Assembly (NCBI GenBank): GCA_022510505.1
Contig: JAFLTL010000016.1
Location: 1-47,876 of the forward strand
Reading direction: 5' to 3'
DNA length: 47,876 nt
DNA from: Muribaculaceae bacterium
GTDB lineage: Bacteria; Bacteroidota; Bacteroidia; Bacteroidales; Muribaculaceae
Made by a program: the position numbers and the translations under genes. Under the pieces are notes generated by a model. The model did no database searches, was not told the DNA's origin, and was given only the letters and a program-made list of their open reading frames with translations. Below are positions 7,518 through 17,360 of this stretch, piece after piece (positions within the stretch are counted from its first letter, which is position 1; each line of letters starts with the position of its first letter).

Positions 7518-10253
7518 ATGAAAAACTGTTATTTAGCTATTCTCTTTTTCTTTTTTTTGTTTTTTTCGGGCTGTCACAAGGGACAAAATTTTAAAATAGG
7601 AGTATCACAATGTAGTGATGATGACTGGCGAAAAAAAATGAACGATGAAATCGAAAGAGAAATAATGTTTCATCCTGAGTTATCGGTAGAAATACTATCG
7701 GCCGATGACAATAATGATAAACAGATTGAGGATATTCGCTATTTCATCGAGAACAAATTTGACATCATTGTTGCGGCTCCGAATGAAGCTGAAGCGCTTA
7801 CTCCCATAATAAGCGAAGCATTTAACAAAGGTATTCCCGTGTTGTTATTTGACCGAAAAGTCAATGGAAATGATTTCACTGCATTTCAAGGTGTGGATAA
7901 TGATGAGATAGGAAAGGCTGTGGGGGAATATATTTCAAAAATCATTAGTGATAAGGCAAAAATTATTGAAATTCAGGGCCTTTCAGGCTCATCACCGGCA
8001 ATTTCCCGTCATGAAGGATTTATTAAAGAGATAGAAGGAAGAGATGACATTGAGATAGCTGATTCATTCTATGGGAACTGGAATTATGAGGACACATATC
8101 AGGTCATTGATTCGCTGCTGTCTCAAGGAGCGGAATTCGACATCGTTTATGCCCATAATGACAGAATGGCAATTGCGGCTTCCGATGCTCTGAAAAAACG
8201 AGGTCTCAAGAAAAAAATAATTGGGATTGACGGAGCTCCTGAAATTGGAATGAAAGCGGTTGCCGACGGGGTCATAGATGCAACATTTTTATATCCGACC
8301 GATGGACAACGATTAATCAGAACAGCTTTAGCAATTTTGAAAAACGAGCCCTACGACTCTAACTACATGATTCCCGTTTCTTCACCAATTGATATTTCTA
8401 ATGCAAGTCTTCTTTTACAACAAAATGCGGAACTGGAGGAAGAAACAGCTAAAATGGAGGTTCTTAAAACCCAGATTGATAAATACTGGGAACAACATAA
8501 CGCCCAAGGCGCTTTCTTAACTGCAGTAATAATAATCCTCATTTTATCTTTTACCGTCATTTTCTTCGTCCTAAGAGCATTTTGGAGTCATAAAAGGCAT
8601 CGTGATCAGCTGGCTGTTCAAAACAATACGCTCGAGAGACAAAAGAATGAGCTGATTAGCCTAAACAATCAGCTTAATGAAGCAACACAAGCTAAGATCA
8701 TGTTTTTCACCAATGTGTCACATGATCTTAAGACCCCTTTGACACTTATTTCTGAACCGGTGGAGCAACTGACCGAGGCTTCAAATTTAACCGGCCAACA
8801 GAAAGAACTCATGAGAATCGCCAACAAGAATGTCAGAATACTCAAAAGGCTTATCAATCAAATTCTTGACTTTAGAAAATATGAAAATAACAAGATGCCT
8901 CTGAACTTGACTGAAGTCAACTTAAGTCAGTACATGAATGAATGGGTCGATGCATTTAAATCAATATCAAAGAAGAGACACATCAACTTAACGTCCGAAA
9001 TAAACGACAACATCACTTTAGCAGTTGATCTTGAAAAAATCGAAAGAATTTTCTTCAACATTCTGTCCAACGCATTCAAATATACCCCTGACAATGGTGC
9101 TATAAAAGTCAGTCTATGGCATAAAAATGATGAGGTTTGTTTCTCGGTAAAGGACACCGGTCGCGGAATTGCCGAAGAAAATATCGGCAAGATTTTCGAT
9201 CAGTTCTATCAAGTAGAAAGTATAAATCCTCAGGGTTCAGGAATTGGTCTTGCGTTGACAAAGGCATTCGTAGAGTTGCATCAAGGCACGATTGAAGTTG
9301 AGAGCGAATTGAAAAATGGCAGTGTTTTCACTGTAAAGTTACCCTTAAGACATGTTGAAAACACGGTGCCTTATGTTGACTCCCACATTAACGAACAGGA
9401 TATCATCAGGGAACTCGACTTACAGGAAGGGGAAGATATTATAGTGGATAACAATAAACCATTGATGTTAATAATTGATGATAATGAAGATATACGTTCA
9501 TTAGTAAGTTCCATTATGGGTGACAGCTATAATGTCATTACTGCCGATAACGGCATGAGTGGATTAAAAATGGCTTCAAAGTATGTTCCTGATATTATCA
9601 TCTGTGATGTAATGATGCCTGTTATGGATGGTCTCGAATGTTGCCGGCGGCTTAAAGAGGAACTATCGACCTCCCATATTCCGGTGATCATGTTGACAGC
9701 ATGTTCTATGGATGAACAAAAAATCATGGGTTATGAAAGTGGAGCCGACGGATATGTTGCCAAGCCCTTCAATTCCGAAGTCTTGAAATCTCAGTGCAAG
9801 ACGACCATATCGAACCGTCTAAAAATCAAAAACGCTTCTGAAACGACTTTAATACCAAGGGAAAAGTCAAAGAATAATGTTGCCTCACATTCCGATTCCC
9901 ACAAAATAATAAACGGCATTGACAACGAATTCTATAACCGTTTCATCGAACTTGTGAACGACAACATGGGAGATGCCTCCCTAAATGTTGACAAATTGGC
10001 GACAGAACTTGGCTTGGCACGATCCCAGTTTTATAGGAAAATCAAGGCTTTAACTAATTTCTCTCCTGTTGAACTACTTCGTCAGATTCGTTTGAAACGT
10101 GCCCGAATACTTTTGAACACCACGGAGAAATCCATCAGTGAAATAGGTTATGAGGTCGGATTCTCAAGTGCAGCCTATTTCACCAAATGTTATAAGGATG
10201 AATATGGAGAAACACCGAGTCAATTAAGAGAACGTCTCGGGCATAAAGTTTGA
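7518..10253 (+). CDS. Hybrid two-component system regulator with sugar-binding sensor domain
   Basis: One 911-residue polypeptide holds an entire signalling chain. Residues ~24-290 form a type 1 periplasmic sugar-binding domain (Peripla_BP_4-like), as in BT1754, which binds monomeric fructose. A transmembrane helix follows at 332-352. The histidine kinase has its H-box at 399-410 (phosphoacceptor His402), an N-box around NILSNAFKYTP and G-boxes DTGRGI and GSGIGLAL. The receiver has DD at 654-655, Asp697 in ICDVMMP and Lys749. An AraC-type helix-turn-helix domain ends the protein (~800-908). The N terminus also ends its hydrophobic stretch in FFSGC (Cys19), so this end might be lipidated. It should activate GH32 and susCD expression; its position between the two transcription units supports this. 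Confidence 0.95.
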   Translation: MKNCYLAILFFFFLFFSGCHKGQNFKIGVSQCSDDDWRKKMNDEIEREIMFHPELSVEILSADDNNDKQIEDIRYFIENKFDIIVAAPNEAEALTPIISEAFNKGIPVLLFDRKVNGNDFTAFQGVDNDEIGKAVGEYISKIISDKAKIIEIQGLSGSSPAISRHEGFIKEIEGRDDIEIADSFYGNWNYEDTYQVIDSLLSQGAEFDIVYAHNDRMAIAASDALKKRGLKKKIIGIDGAPEIGMKAVADGVIDATFLYPTDGQRLIRTALAILKNEPYDSNYMIPVSSPIDISNASLLLQQNAELEEETAKMEVLKTQIDKYWEQHNAQGAFLTAVIIILILSFTVIFFVLRAFWSHKRHRDQLAVQNNTLERQKNELISLNNQLNEATQAKIMFFTNVSHDLKTPLTLISEPVEQLTEASNLTGQQKELMRIANKNVRILKRLINQILDFRKYENNKMPLNLTEVNLSQYMNEWVDAFKSISKKRHINLTSEINDNITLAVDLEKIERIFFNILSNAFKYTPDNGAIKVSLWHKNDEVCFSVKDTGRGIAEENIGKIFDQFYQVESINPQGSGIGLALTKAFVELHQGTIEVESELKNGSVFTVKLPLRHVENTVPYVDSHINEQDIIRELDLQEGEDIIVDNNKPLMLIIDDNEDIRSLVSSIMGDSYNVITADNGMSGLKMASKYVPDIIICDVMMPVMDGLECCRRLKEELSTSHIPVIMLTACSMDEQKIMGYESGADGYVAKPFNSEVLKSQCKTTISNRLKIKNASETTLIPREKSKNNVASHSDSHKIINGIDNEFYNRFIELVNDNMGDASLNVDKLATELGLARSQFYRKIKALTNFSPVELLRQIRLKRARILLNTTEKSISEIGYEVGFSSAAYFTKCYKDEYGETPSQLRERLGHKV

Positions 10254-10313
10254 ACCTTTTATTTCTTTAATCTCTTATAAATCACAATATCCCATTAAGC
10301 AATTTTAGCAAGA

Positions 10314-10342
10314 ATGTTTCATTGACTATAAAATTTGTCTCA
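10314..10342 (+). promoter_or_regulatory. Weak second copy of the phased repeat upstream of susC
   Basis: ATGTTTCA (10314-10321) and TTGTCTCA (10335-10342) are degenerate forms of ATGTTGCA, again exactly 21 bp apart. They start about 60 bp upstream of the putative susC -7 box, farther than at GH32. With two mismatches in one copy this could be chance; it is listed because the spacing agrees. Confidence 0.3.
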
Positions 10343-10401
10343 AAATAACAATCTTGATATTTAACTCATCAAATTTGATAATGTTTTCCGTGCCACGAGA
10401 A

Positions 10402-10409
10402 TAATTTTG
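10402..10409 (+). promoter_or_regulatory. Putative -7 box of susC
   Basis: TAATTTTG matches TAnnTTTG 32 nt before the susC ATG. The nearest TTTG upstream (10374-10377) is 24 nt away, longer than the usual spacing, which again suggests activator dependence. Confidence 0.45.
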
Positions 10410-10441
10410 CCGGAAAACCATTAAACAAGTATCACATAACA

Positions 10442-13400
10442 ATGAAAAAATTATTCTTAAGTCTCGTGTTACCGCTTATAACGGTATTCACTATTATGGC
10501 TCAGGATATTTCCGTCAAAGGAACGGTGATGTCCAAAACCGACGATGAACCTTTAATCGGTGCCACTGTAAAGCTTGAAGGAGGTGAAGTAGCTGTAGCA
10601 ACTGATTTTGATGGCAACTTCGCTATTCTAGTTCCCGAGGGCTCAAAGCTGTCAATCTCCTATATCGGTTATAAAACAGCAGTAGTTGATGCCACTCCAG
10701 ATATGACAATTTATCTTGAAGAGAACTCCGAGGTTCTCGATGAAATAGTGGTGGTTGGTTACTCGGTTGAGAAAAAATCAGATCTGACCGGATCTGTATC
10801 GGTCGTCCACATGAAAGATGTTTCGGACACTCCTACCGGGAACGTATTACAAGCGTTGCAAGGACGCGTTGCCGGTATGACCGTGACTACCGATGGAACT
10901 CCCGGTGGTAACAGTACCAGCACATCGATCCGTGGAGCCTCATCATTCCGTGGAGATGCTAATGGACCACTCTATGTTATAGACGGAGTGATGACACGTG
11001 ATAATCCGGGAACCATTCTTAACTCCAACGATATCGAATCAATTCAGGTCCTTAAAGATGCGGCATCAGCTTCCATTTATGGTGCTCAGGCAGCAAACGG
11101 TGTTATTATCATTACCACCAAAAGAGCTAAAGCCGGAGAAGCCCGCGTCACATTCGATTTGACTCTTACCATGCAGAACTATAATAAAGGACTTAAACTT
11201 CTCGATGCATATCAGTGGGGTGAAGTTTATTGGAGTGCTTTCAAATATGCGAACAATGGAGCAACTCCCGATTCTCCCATTTACGGAAACGGTGCGACTC
11301 CTAAATTGCAATCCTATTATAATCTTAACGGAATATCAGTTAGTCCTCAGACCACTGACTGGGAGGATGAAATCCACCGCACAGCCCTTATGCAAACCTA
11401 TACCATAGGTCTTTCCAAAGGTGCTGAAAATGGTTCTTCCTCCATGTCTCTGAGTTGGCTCGACCAGGATGGTATAGTAAAAGGAACCGATTATCAGAAA
11501 GTCAACTCACGCTTCAGCTCCGACTACGGATTCATAAACAATCGTCTGCGTGCAGGCGGAAGCGCTACCATTAACTGGTGGAAATCCCATTATGCGCCCG
11601 GCGGTATTGAAGAAAATGCCGTAAAACAGCATCCGGCAAAAGCCGCTTATGACGTTGAAGGTAACTATAACGAAGCTATTCAAGGCGAACTTGGTGATAC
11701 TCCCAACTTGTTGCGTCTCATTGACAACAATTCCAAAAACAAACATGAATATTGGCGAATTCTCGGAAATGCGTGGCTTCAGATAGAACCTTTGAAAAAT
11801 CTTATTTTGAAGACAAGTTTCGGTGTTAATTATTACAGTGAGACCAATAAGGAATTCACTCCGGCCCAACTACGTGACTCGAACAATTATCTCAATCAGT
11901 CCTCAGCGAAGAACACCGACTGGGTTTGGACCAATACAGCACAATATAACGGTAATTTTGGAAAGAACTCGATCATGGCTCTCATAGGATATGAAGCAAA
12001 AAGATACCATTGGGAGAATCAAGGCGGCTCAGGAACTGGTCTGGTTGTAGAGGATGATAACTTCTGGTATCTTTCCAATGTTACAAGCAACAAGAATGTA
12101 TGGTCGGGAGCTTCCAACTATTCGATGGCATCATTCTTCGCTAAATTCAACTATACTTGGGATAACAAATATCTTGCATCCTTGACAGTGCGTCGTGATG
12201 CTTCATCACGTCTTTCGCCCGACCACAACTATGAATGGTTCCCATCACTTTCATTAGGATGGAGAATTTCTCAGGAAAACTTTATGGAAAGTACTCGTTC
12301 ATGGCTCTCGGATCTTAAACTTCGTGCATCATGGGGTATTAACGGTAATGACATCATTGACAATGAGGCTTTCTATTCAAAATATCTCATGAGCCTTGAT
12401 CGCGGTTCCTATAACATGAACGGTGACGGTCAGACACTTTATCCGGGAGCTTATCGTGACCGCACAACCAATCCTGACCTCACATGGGAGAAGACCTATC
12501 AGTATAATGTCGGTATTGACGCCAGCATTCTTAATAACCAGCTTACCTTCTCTTTGGATTATTTCTATAAGGACACTCATGACATGCTTGTTGAAAAACC
12601 CTATATCGCAACAATAGGTGAAGGTGGCTACTGCTGGTACAATGGTGGTGCGATGACCAACCAGGGTTTTGAAGCACAAATCAATTGGCAACATACCGTC
12701 AATAAGGACTTCAGTTATGATATTGGTTTCAACATGACGGTTCAGAAGAACAAAGTAACCGATCTCATGGACGACATCCGTTATAACTGGGGAGGCGGCT
12801 GGGCCGGTCATTCAGCAGTTGGTCAACCATTGGGATCATGGATGGGCTTCAAGACCGACGGACTCTTCCGAACCCAGGCCGAAGTCGATGAATACAAATC
12901 GAAATATCAGGTTGACTTTGGAACTCCAGGGGTAGGTCGTGTAAGATATGTGGACATTAATGGTGATGGAATCATCAACTGGGACGACCGTACATGGTTA
13001 GGCACCGATCTTCCCAAAGCACAGTTCGGCCTGAATCTTGGCGCTCACTGGAAAGGATTCGATCTCAGCATGTTCTTCATGTCAATTATCCGCGATGCCT
13101 ATAACAACTCAAAATTCTATACCCACCTCTTCCAGGGTTGGATGGGAAATCATGGATATGCACTTTACGAAGCGGCTCAAGCCTATGAACGCTATCTCCA
13201 GACAGGATATTATGACAGTGACACTCCTGCCCCAACCACAGCCAATAATAATAACGAGACCGATCTTTCGGAATTCATAATTGAGAACGGAAGTTTTCTC
13301 AGACTGAAGACACTAACATTAGGTTATTCTTTGCCTCAGAAGGTTCTTAACAAGCTCCACATGACTAATGCACGTGTTTATCTGCAAGGTCAGAATCTCT

Positions 13401-13498
13401 TTACAATTACAAAATACAAAGGAGCTGATCCGGAAGGACTTGGCTACCCTTATGCTATGCCACGACAGTTCACTTTAGGAATTCAATTCGGATTTTAA
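10442..13498 (+). CDS. SusC-like TonB-dependent outer-membrane transporter
   Basis: Imports glycans bound by the partner SusD, using TonB energy. The 1018-residue protein starts with a signal peptide (1-20), then a carboxypeptidase-like regulatory domain (~22-95, with PLIGATV and SISYIGYKT), a TonB box at 100-107 (DEIVVVGY), the plug with ALQGRVAG and SIRGASS, and a 22-strand barrel ending in a terminal Phe. The family is the SusC/RagA group. The size and its partner are typical. Its place next to a GH32 operon and a fructose-type regulator makes fructans or fructo-oligosaccharides the likely cargo. susD follows after 23 nt. Confidence 0.96.
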   Translation: MKKLFLSLVLPLITVFTIMAQDISVKGTVMSKTDDEPLIGATVKLEGGEVAVATDFDGNFAILVPEGSKLSISYIGYKTAVVDATPDMTIYLEENSEVLDEIVVVGYSVEKKSDLTGSVSVVHMKDVSDTPTGNVLQALQGRVAGMTVTTDGTPGGNSTSTSIRGASSFRGDANGPLYVIDGVMTRDNPGTILNSNDIESIQVLKDAASASIYGAQAANGVIIITTKRAKAGEARVTFDLTLTMQNYNKGLKLLDAYQWGEVYWSAFKYANNGATPDSPIYGNGATPKLQSYYNLNGISVSPQTTDWEDEIHRTALMQTYTIGLSKGAENGSSSMSLSWLDQDGIVKGTDYQKVNSRFSSDYGFINNRLRAGGSATINWWKSHYAPGGIEENAVKQHPAKAAYDVEGNYNEAIQGELGDTPNLLRLIDNNSKNKHEYWRILGNAWLQIEPLKNLILKTSFGVNYYSETNKEFTPAQLRDSNNYLNQSSAKNTDWVWTNTAQYNGNFGKNSIMALIGYEAKRYHWENQGGSGTGLVVEDDNFWYLSNVTSNKNVWSGASNYSMASFFAKFNYTWDNKYLASLTVRRDASSRLSPDHNYEWFPSLSLGWRISQENFMESTRSWLSDLKLRASWGINGNDIIDNEAFYSKYLMSLDRGSYNMNGDGQTLYPGAYRDRTTNPDLTWEKTYQYNVGIDASILNNQLTFSLDYFYKDTHDMLVEKPYIATIGEGGYCWYNGGAMTNQGFEAQINWQHTVNKDFSYDIGFNMTVQKNKVTDLMDDIRYNWGGGWAGHSAVGQPLGSWMGFKTDGLFRTQAEVDEYKSKYQVDFGTPGVGRVRYVDINGDGIINWDDRTWLGTDLPKAQFGLNLGAHWKGFDLSMFFMSIIRDAYNNSKFYTHLFQGWMGNHGYALYEAAQAYERYLQTGYYDSDTPAPTTANNNNETDLSEFIIENGSFLRLKTLTLGYSLPQKVLNKLHMTNARVYLQGQNLFTITKYKGADPEGLGYPYAMPRQFTLGIQFGF

Positions 13499-13521
13499 AT
13501 GTCTTATCTCTCAAGAAAACT

Positions 13522-15291
13522 ATGAAACTCATGAAACACTCTAAGATATTTTTATCACTAGGCATTGCAGCAATGCTGTCGTCGTGCAGCGATTCATTTC
13601 TGCAGAACACTCCTCAAGGAAGCCTCAATGACGGCATAATGAACTCTACTGAATCGGTTGATCTTCTTATAAATGCGGCCTATGCCGGTATGTCGGGAAT
13701 GCTTCGCGATTACGGAGATCCAACATTCCGACCAACTTCCAACTGGTCCTACGGAGAGGTGCGTTCGGACAATGCCTATAAAGGTGGCGGTGGCACCGGG
13801 GACGTTTATGATGTGCATCAGTTCGAAATTTTCGAAAATCGTGCCGACAACGGTAATCTTGACCAGAAATGGTTTACTTTCTATTGCCAAATTTCGAGAT
13901 GCAATTCAGCCATAAGAGTTCTTGACAAAGCCACTGAGGAAGAAATTCCCAACAAGAATATTCGTATTGCCGAGATGATGGTACTAAGAGCACATTTCTA
14001 TTTTGAACTCGTTAGATTCTACAACAAGATTCCTTATATGGAACTTGATCTCCCCGAGAGTGAATATGTAAATGTTCGAAATGATGAATTTACACGTGAC
14101 CAGCATTTAAGCCGTATCGCTAACGAACTTCTTGAAGCTGCTGCCGTGCTTCCGGTTCAGCAACCCGAAGTTGGTCGTGTCAACAAAAACGTTGCATTGG
14201 CCTATGCCGCTAAAGTTAAATTATATCAGGCCTACGAACAGGATCCCGCAACAAATGCTGTTGTCAATATCAACCGTTCATTATTAAATGAAGTTGTTCA
14301 ATTGATAGATCAGATAAACGGATATGAATTGCTTCCCGATTTCCAATATCTAGACCTTGTGGAATATGACAATGGACCGGAATCTATTTTTGAGATTCAG
14401 TATTCCGAGAATGATGGTTCAGGAGCTGCAGGCCGAATCAACTGGAGTAACCAGCTCTGCTCGCCCGGGGGAAACAGCCCATATAGCGGTGACGGTTTCT
14501 TCGTTCCATCTCAAGATTTGATCAATGCCTATCAGACTGATGACAATGGCCTGCCTATCTTTGACTATCAGTCACTTCCCGACTACGGTGTAGTGGAATA
14601 TATCAATGACAGCGAACAGCACCTGAGCAATATCGAAAATAATGTTGATCCACGACTGGATTTCGTAGTCGGACGTCCAACCATTACATGGAAAACATGG
14701 AAGGAAAGGCCTTGCCAGTCATGGGTTCGCGACCGTGGTGCCTACGGACACAACTGTCAGAAGCGTTTCCTTGTATCTTTGGAAGATCCCCACATTTCTT
14801 TCGTTGGCTGCTGGGGACTCTCTGACCTCAACTGGCGAATAATCCGCTATGCCGATCTTCTTCTCTACAAAGCCGAAGCTCTTATAGAACTTGGCAGAGA
14901 GAATGAAGCACGCGGACTGATAAATCAAATTCGCGAAAGAGCAATGAACAGTGCTTATGTAAAAGACTTTAACGATCCTTCCAAGGATGCAGCCAATTAC
15001 AAAATCGGTCTATATCCTGCTGAAGGTTGGACACAAGAATATGCCCGTCAGGCTCTTCGAACCGAAATGCGTCTTGAGAAGGCTCTTGAAGGAGAACGCT
15101 TCTTTGACTTGGTTCGCTGGGGTATCGCTAAAGAGACAATGAACCGCTATATGAGAGCCGAAGAGGACAATCGGATATATTATCAGGGACAATCATTCCA
15201 GGATGGTCGTGAATATTTTGCCATACCGGTTGCACAGTATAATTTCTCGCAAGGAATCTATACTCAGAATCCAGGTTATCCTTCTTTCTAA
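13522..15291 (+). CDS. SusD-like surface glycan-binding lipoprotein
   Basis: The lid and substrate-capture partner of SusC. The N terminus is a lipoprotein signal ending in MLSSC (Cys22). The body (589 residues) is of the RagB/SusD type: an early FLQNTPQGS segment, the LVRFYNKIPY helix turn typical of the TPR-like scaffold, an RYADLLLYKAEAL helix and the C-terminal RLEKALEGERFFDLVRWG motif. Met4 is an alternative start. A terminator follows. No further outer-surface lipoprotein of SusE/SusF type and no surface endo-enzyme follows, so the locus relies on SusC/SusD alone for binding at the cell surface. Confidence 0.96.
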   Translation: MKLMKHSKIFLSLGIAAMLSSCSDSFLQNTPQGSLNDGIMNSTESVDLLINAAYAGMSGMLRDYGDPTFRPTSNWSYGEVRSDNAYKGGGGTGDVYDVHQFEIFENRADNGNLDQKWFTFYCQISRCNSAIRVLDKATEEEIPNKNIRIAEMMVLRAHFYFELVRFYNKIPYMELDLPESEYVNVRNDEFTRDQHLSRIANELLEAAAVLPVQQPEVGRVNKNVALAYAAKVKLYQAYEQDPATNAVVNINRSLLNEVVQLIDQINGYELLPDFQYLDLVEYDNGPESIFEIQYSENDGSGAAGRINWSNQLCSPGGNSPYSGDGFFVPSQDLINAYQTDDNGLPIFDYQSLPDYGVVEYINDSEQHLSNIENNVDPRLDFVVGRPTITWKTWKERPCQSWVRDRGAYGHNCQKRFLVSLEDPHISFVGCWGLSDLNWRIIRYADLLLYKAEALIELGRENEARGLINQIRERAMNSAYVKDFNDPSKDAANYKIGLYPAEGWTQEYARQALRTEMRLEKALEGERFFDLVRWGIAKETMNRYMRAEEDNRIYYQGQSFQDGREYFAIPVAQYNFSQGIYTQNPGYPSF

Positions 15292-15325
15292 TTAGCCCAC
15301 TTGTAGATAGTCAATATCTATACTC

Positions 15326-15369
15326 AAGGAGGAATTTCCCTTTCGGGGGGACTTCCTCCTTCTAATTTT
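15326..15369 (+). terminator. Terminator after susD
   Basis: A 9-bp stem (AAGGAGGAA at 15326-15334 with TTCCTCCTT at 15353-15361) around an 18-nt loop that has its own CCC/GGG pairing, followed by a mixed CTAATTTT tail. It separates susD from the convergent proC gene and overlaps the base of the proC stop. Confidence 0.7.
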
Positions 15370-16153
15370 ATAGGGAAGGTGCTACGATTGCTTTTATGAC
15401 GGCTGAGGTGAAACCCGAGTGTTCAAGAGAATTCACTCCCTTTATTGTCAAACCACCCGGGGTTGTCACTCGATATATTTCTTCTTCAGGAGAGGTTCCA
15501 TTTACTTGCAACATTTCCATTGCACCAGCTACCGTGGCGACGGAATATTCCAACGCTTCATGAGGTTTGAATCCCAGTTGAACGCCAGCCTGAACACATG
15601 CCTGTATATATTTGAAGGCGTAGGCTATTCCACAGGAGCTTAATAAAGTGGCACCCATTAGTAATTTTTCGGGAATCACGGTTGCCGTTCCCAATTCAGA
15701 AAACAATTTTTCTATCTTCTCTACGTCTTTCTTTCCTCTTTCATTGGAACAAATAAAGGTCAATCCTTTTCTAACCTGGATTGCGGTGTCGGGGATCGCA
15801 ATGTATATCGGATTGTCCCTTGTTTCATTCTCATCGTTCAGGAGCTCCTTCAACTTTTCCATAGAAATTCCGGCAGCAAGTGACACTACAATAGTTTCAT
15901 CGTCCAGTTTCCCTTTTATTTCAGCAATGACATTGGCTATCAAATAGGGTTTTACAGCGAGCACAACAACATTGGCATCCTCAATCACCTTATCATTTTC
16001 CGTTGTGGTCTCAATTTCAGGATATTCCTCTTTTAGCTTTTCAAGTTTCAAAACTGATGGATTAGAGACCTTCACTTTGTAGTTTCCGGTTGAAAGTAGT
16101 CCACGCGCTATGGCTCCTCCCATATTTCCGGCGCCTATTATCGATATTTTCAT
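15368..16153 (-). CDS. proC: Pyrroline-5-carboxylate reductase
   Basis: The last step of proline synthesis: NAD(P)H-dependent reduction of pyrroline-5-carboxylate. The 261-residue protein opens with the Rossmann loop IIGAGNMGGAIARG, has the VLAVKP strand that lines the cofactor site, and carries the family signature around VTTPGGLTIKGVNSLE near the C terminus. The length is normal. It is convergent with susD and divergent from asnA. The start ATG at 16153 sits directly before the Rossmann strand, so no upstream extension is needed. Confidence 0.95.
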   Translation of the reverse strand: MKISIIGAGNMGGAIARGLLSTGNYKVKVSNPSVLKLEKLKEEYPEIETTTENDKVIEDANVVVLAVKPYLIANVIAEIKGKLDDETIVVSLAAGISMEKLKELLNDENETRDNPIYIAIPDTAIQVRKGLTFICSNERGKKDVEKIEKLFSELGTATVIPEKLLMGATLLSSCGIAYAFKYIQACVQAGVQLGFKPHEALEYSVATVAGAMEMLQVNGTSPEEEIYRVTTPGGLTIKGVNSLEHSGFTSAVIKAIVAPSL

Positions 16154-16193
16154 GAATCATTATTTTTTTGACACATTTTTCAACAAAAATAAA

Positions 16194-16201
16194 TAAATTT
16201 G
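16194..16201 (+). promoter_or_regulatory. -7 box of asnA
   Basis: TAAATTTG matches TAnnTTTG 48 nt before the asnA ATG. A TTTG lies at 16167-16170, 23 nt upstream, slightly longer than the usual 19-21 nt. The box shows that the open frame from the TTG at 16199 is leader, not coding. Confidence 0.6.
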
Positions 16202-16249
16202 CGCCAACTTTTAAAATTTATAATTTTTCCAATTAACACTACAATTTCT

Positions 16250-17284
16250 ATGGCATTGATTATTCCTAAAAAGTACCATCGCAAACTTCTTCCCGAGACA
16301 ACTGAAGTTGCGATAAAAATGATAAAGGATGAATTCCAACGTCGATTGGCAAAGGAACTCAACCTGCGTCGTGTTACAGCTCCACTGTTCGTTTTGGAAG
16401 GTACAGGTATCAATGATGATTTGAACGGAGTGGAACGTCCGGTTAAATTTCCTATAAAGACACTCGGTGACCGCAAAGCCGAGGTTGTTCATTCACTTGC
16501 AAAGTGGAAAAGAATGAAATTAGGAAGCTACGGAATAGCCCCGGGATTCGGACTTTATACCGACATGAACGCAATCCGTGCCGATGAAGAGCTCGACAAC
16601 CTCCATTCTCTCTATGTCGATCAGTGGGACTGGGAAAAAACTATTGAGGAGAACGACAGAAACCTCAAGTTCCTCAAAAAAACCGTAGAAAAAATCTATA
16701 AGGTTGTAAAAGAATGTGAGCAGCTTGTCTATGAGACATTTCCTCACATAACCCCGCGACTTCCTGAAAAAGTGACCTTTATCCATGCCGAAGAACTACT
16801 AAAGAAATATCCGGGCATGTCGGTAGTAGAACGTGAAACCGCTGCAGCAAAAGAATTCGGCGCAATATTTGTGATAGGTATCGGAGCTAAACTTTCTGAT
16901 GGCGAACCCCATGATGGAAGAGCACCCGACTATGATGACTGGAGTACACCCAATGAAGAGGGTTTTGTCGGTTTGAACGGCGACTTGATATTCTATGACA
17001 ACATTCTGGACCGCTCGTTCGAACTATCATCAATGGGCATACGCGTTAGTCCGGAATCACTATTGGTCCAGCTAAAAATTAAAGACTGTGAGGATCGAGC
17101 CGAACTGCCGTTCCACCAGTCATTATTAAAAGGAGAACTCCCCTACAGTATCGGAGGGGGAATAGGTCAAAGTCGCCTTTGCATGTTCCTTCTTCAGAAA
17201 GCACACATTGGAGAAGTTCAAGCGTCTATATGGCCGAAGGAACAAACCGAACAATGTAAGGAAGCCGGAATAGACCTCCTATAA
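16250..17284 (+). CDS. asnA: Aspartate-ammonia ligase (asparagine synthetase A)
   Basis: Makes asparagine from aspartate and free ammonia with ATP going to AMP. The protein (344 residues from the ATG at 16250) has the class II tRNA-synthetase-like fold of AsnA: an early LNLRRVTAPLFVLEG segment, ERPVKF, the KRMKLG stretch, DWSTPNEEGF, and the C-terminal ATP-site motif GGGIGQSRLCMFLL. The family norm is about 330 residues. The frame extends upstream to a TTG at 16199, but that TTG overlaps the -7 box, so the ATG at 16250 is the start. Two hairpins follow the gene. Confidence 0.95.
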   Translation: MALIIPKKYHRKLLPETTEVAIKMIKDEFQRRLAKELNLRRVTAPLFVLEGTGINDDLNGVERPVKFPIKTLGDRKAEVVHSLAKWKRMKLGSYGIAPGFGLYTDMNAIRADEELDNLHSLYVDQWDWEKTIEENDRNLKFLKKTVEKIYKVVKECEQLVYETFPHITPRLPEKVTFIHAEELLKKYPGMSVVERETAAAKEFGAIFVIGIGAKLSDGEPHDGRAPDYDDWSTPNEEGFVGLNGDLIFYDNILDRSFELSSMGIRVSPESLLVQLKIKDCEDRAELPFHQSLLKGELPYSIGGGIGQSRLCMFLLQKAHIGEVQASIWPKEQTEQCKEAGIDLL

Positions 17285-17327
17285 ATAGAAATTCTCAAGG
17301 GTTTCCATATATAATATAATTAAATCA

Positions 17328-17350
17328 GAGCAGCCCAATTGGGGCTGCTC
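17328..17350 (+). other. Hairpin preceding the asnA terminator
   Basis: GAGCAGCCC (17328-17336) and GGGCTGCTC (17342-17350) form a 9-bp perfect stem with no following T tract. The right arm can instead pair with GAGCAG at 17357-17362, the beginning of the terminator region, so two mutually exclusive folds are possible. Confidence 0.6.
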
Positions 17351-17360
17351 CATGGCGAGC

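Noticed and set aside
12377-12811. 144-codon minus-strand frame inside susC
   Set aside because: It lies wholly within a well-supported SusC gene and its translation has no recognisable family features.
16199-16249. Upstream TTG start for asnA
   Set aside because: The TTG is part of the TAAATTTG -7 box, and the ATG at 16250 fits the usual AsnA N terminus.
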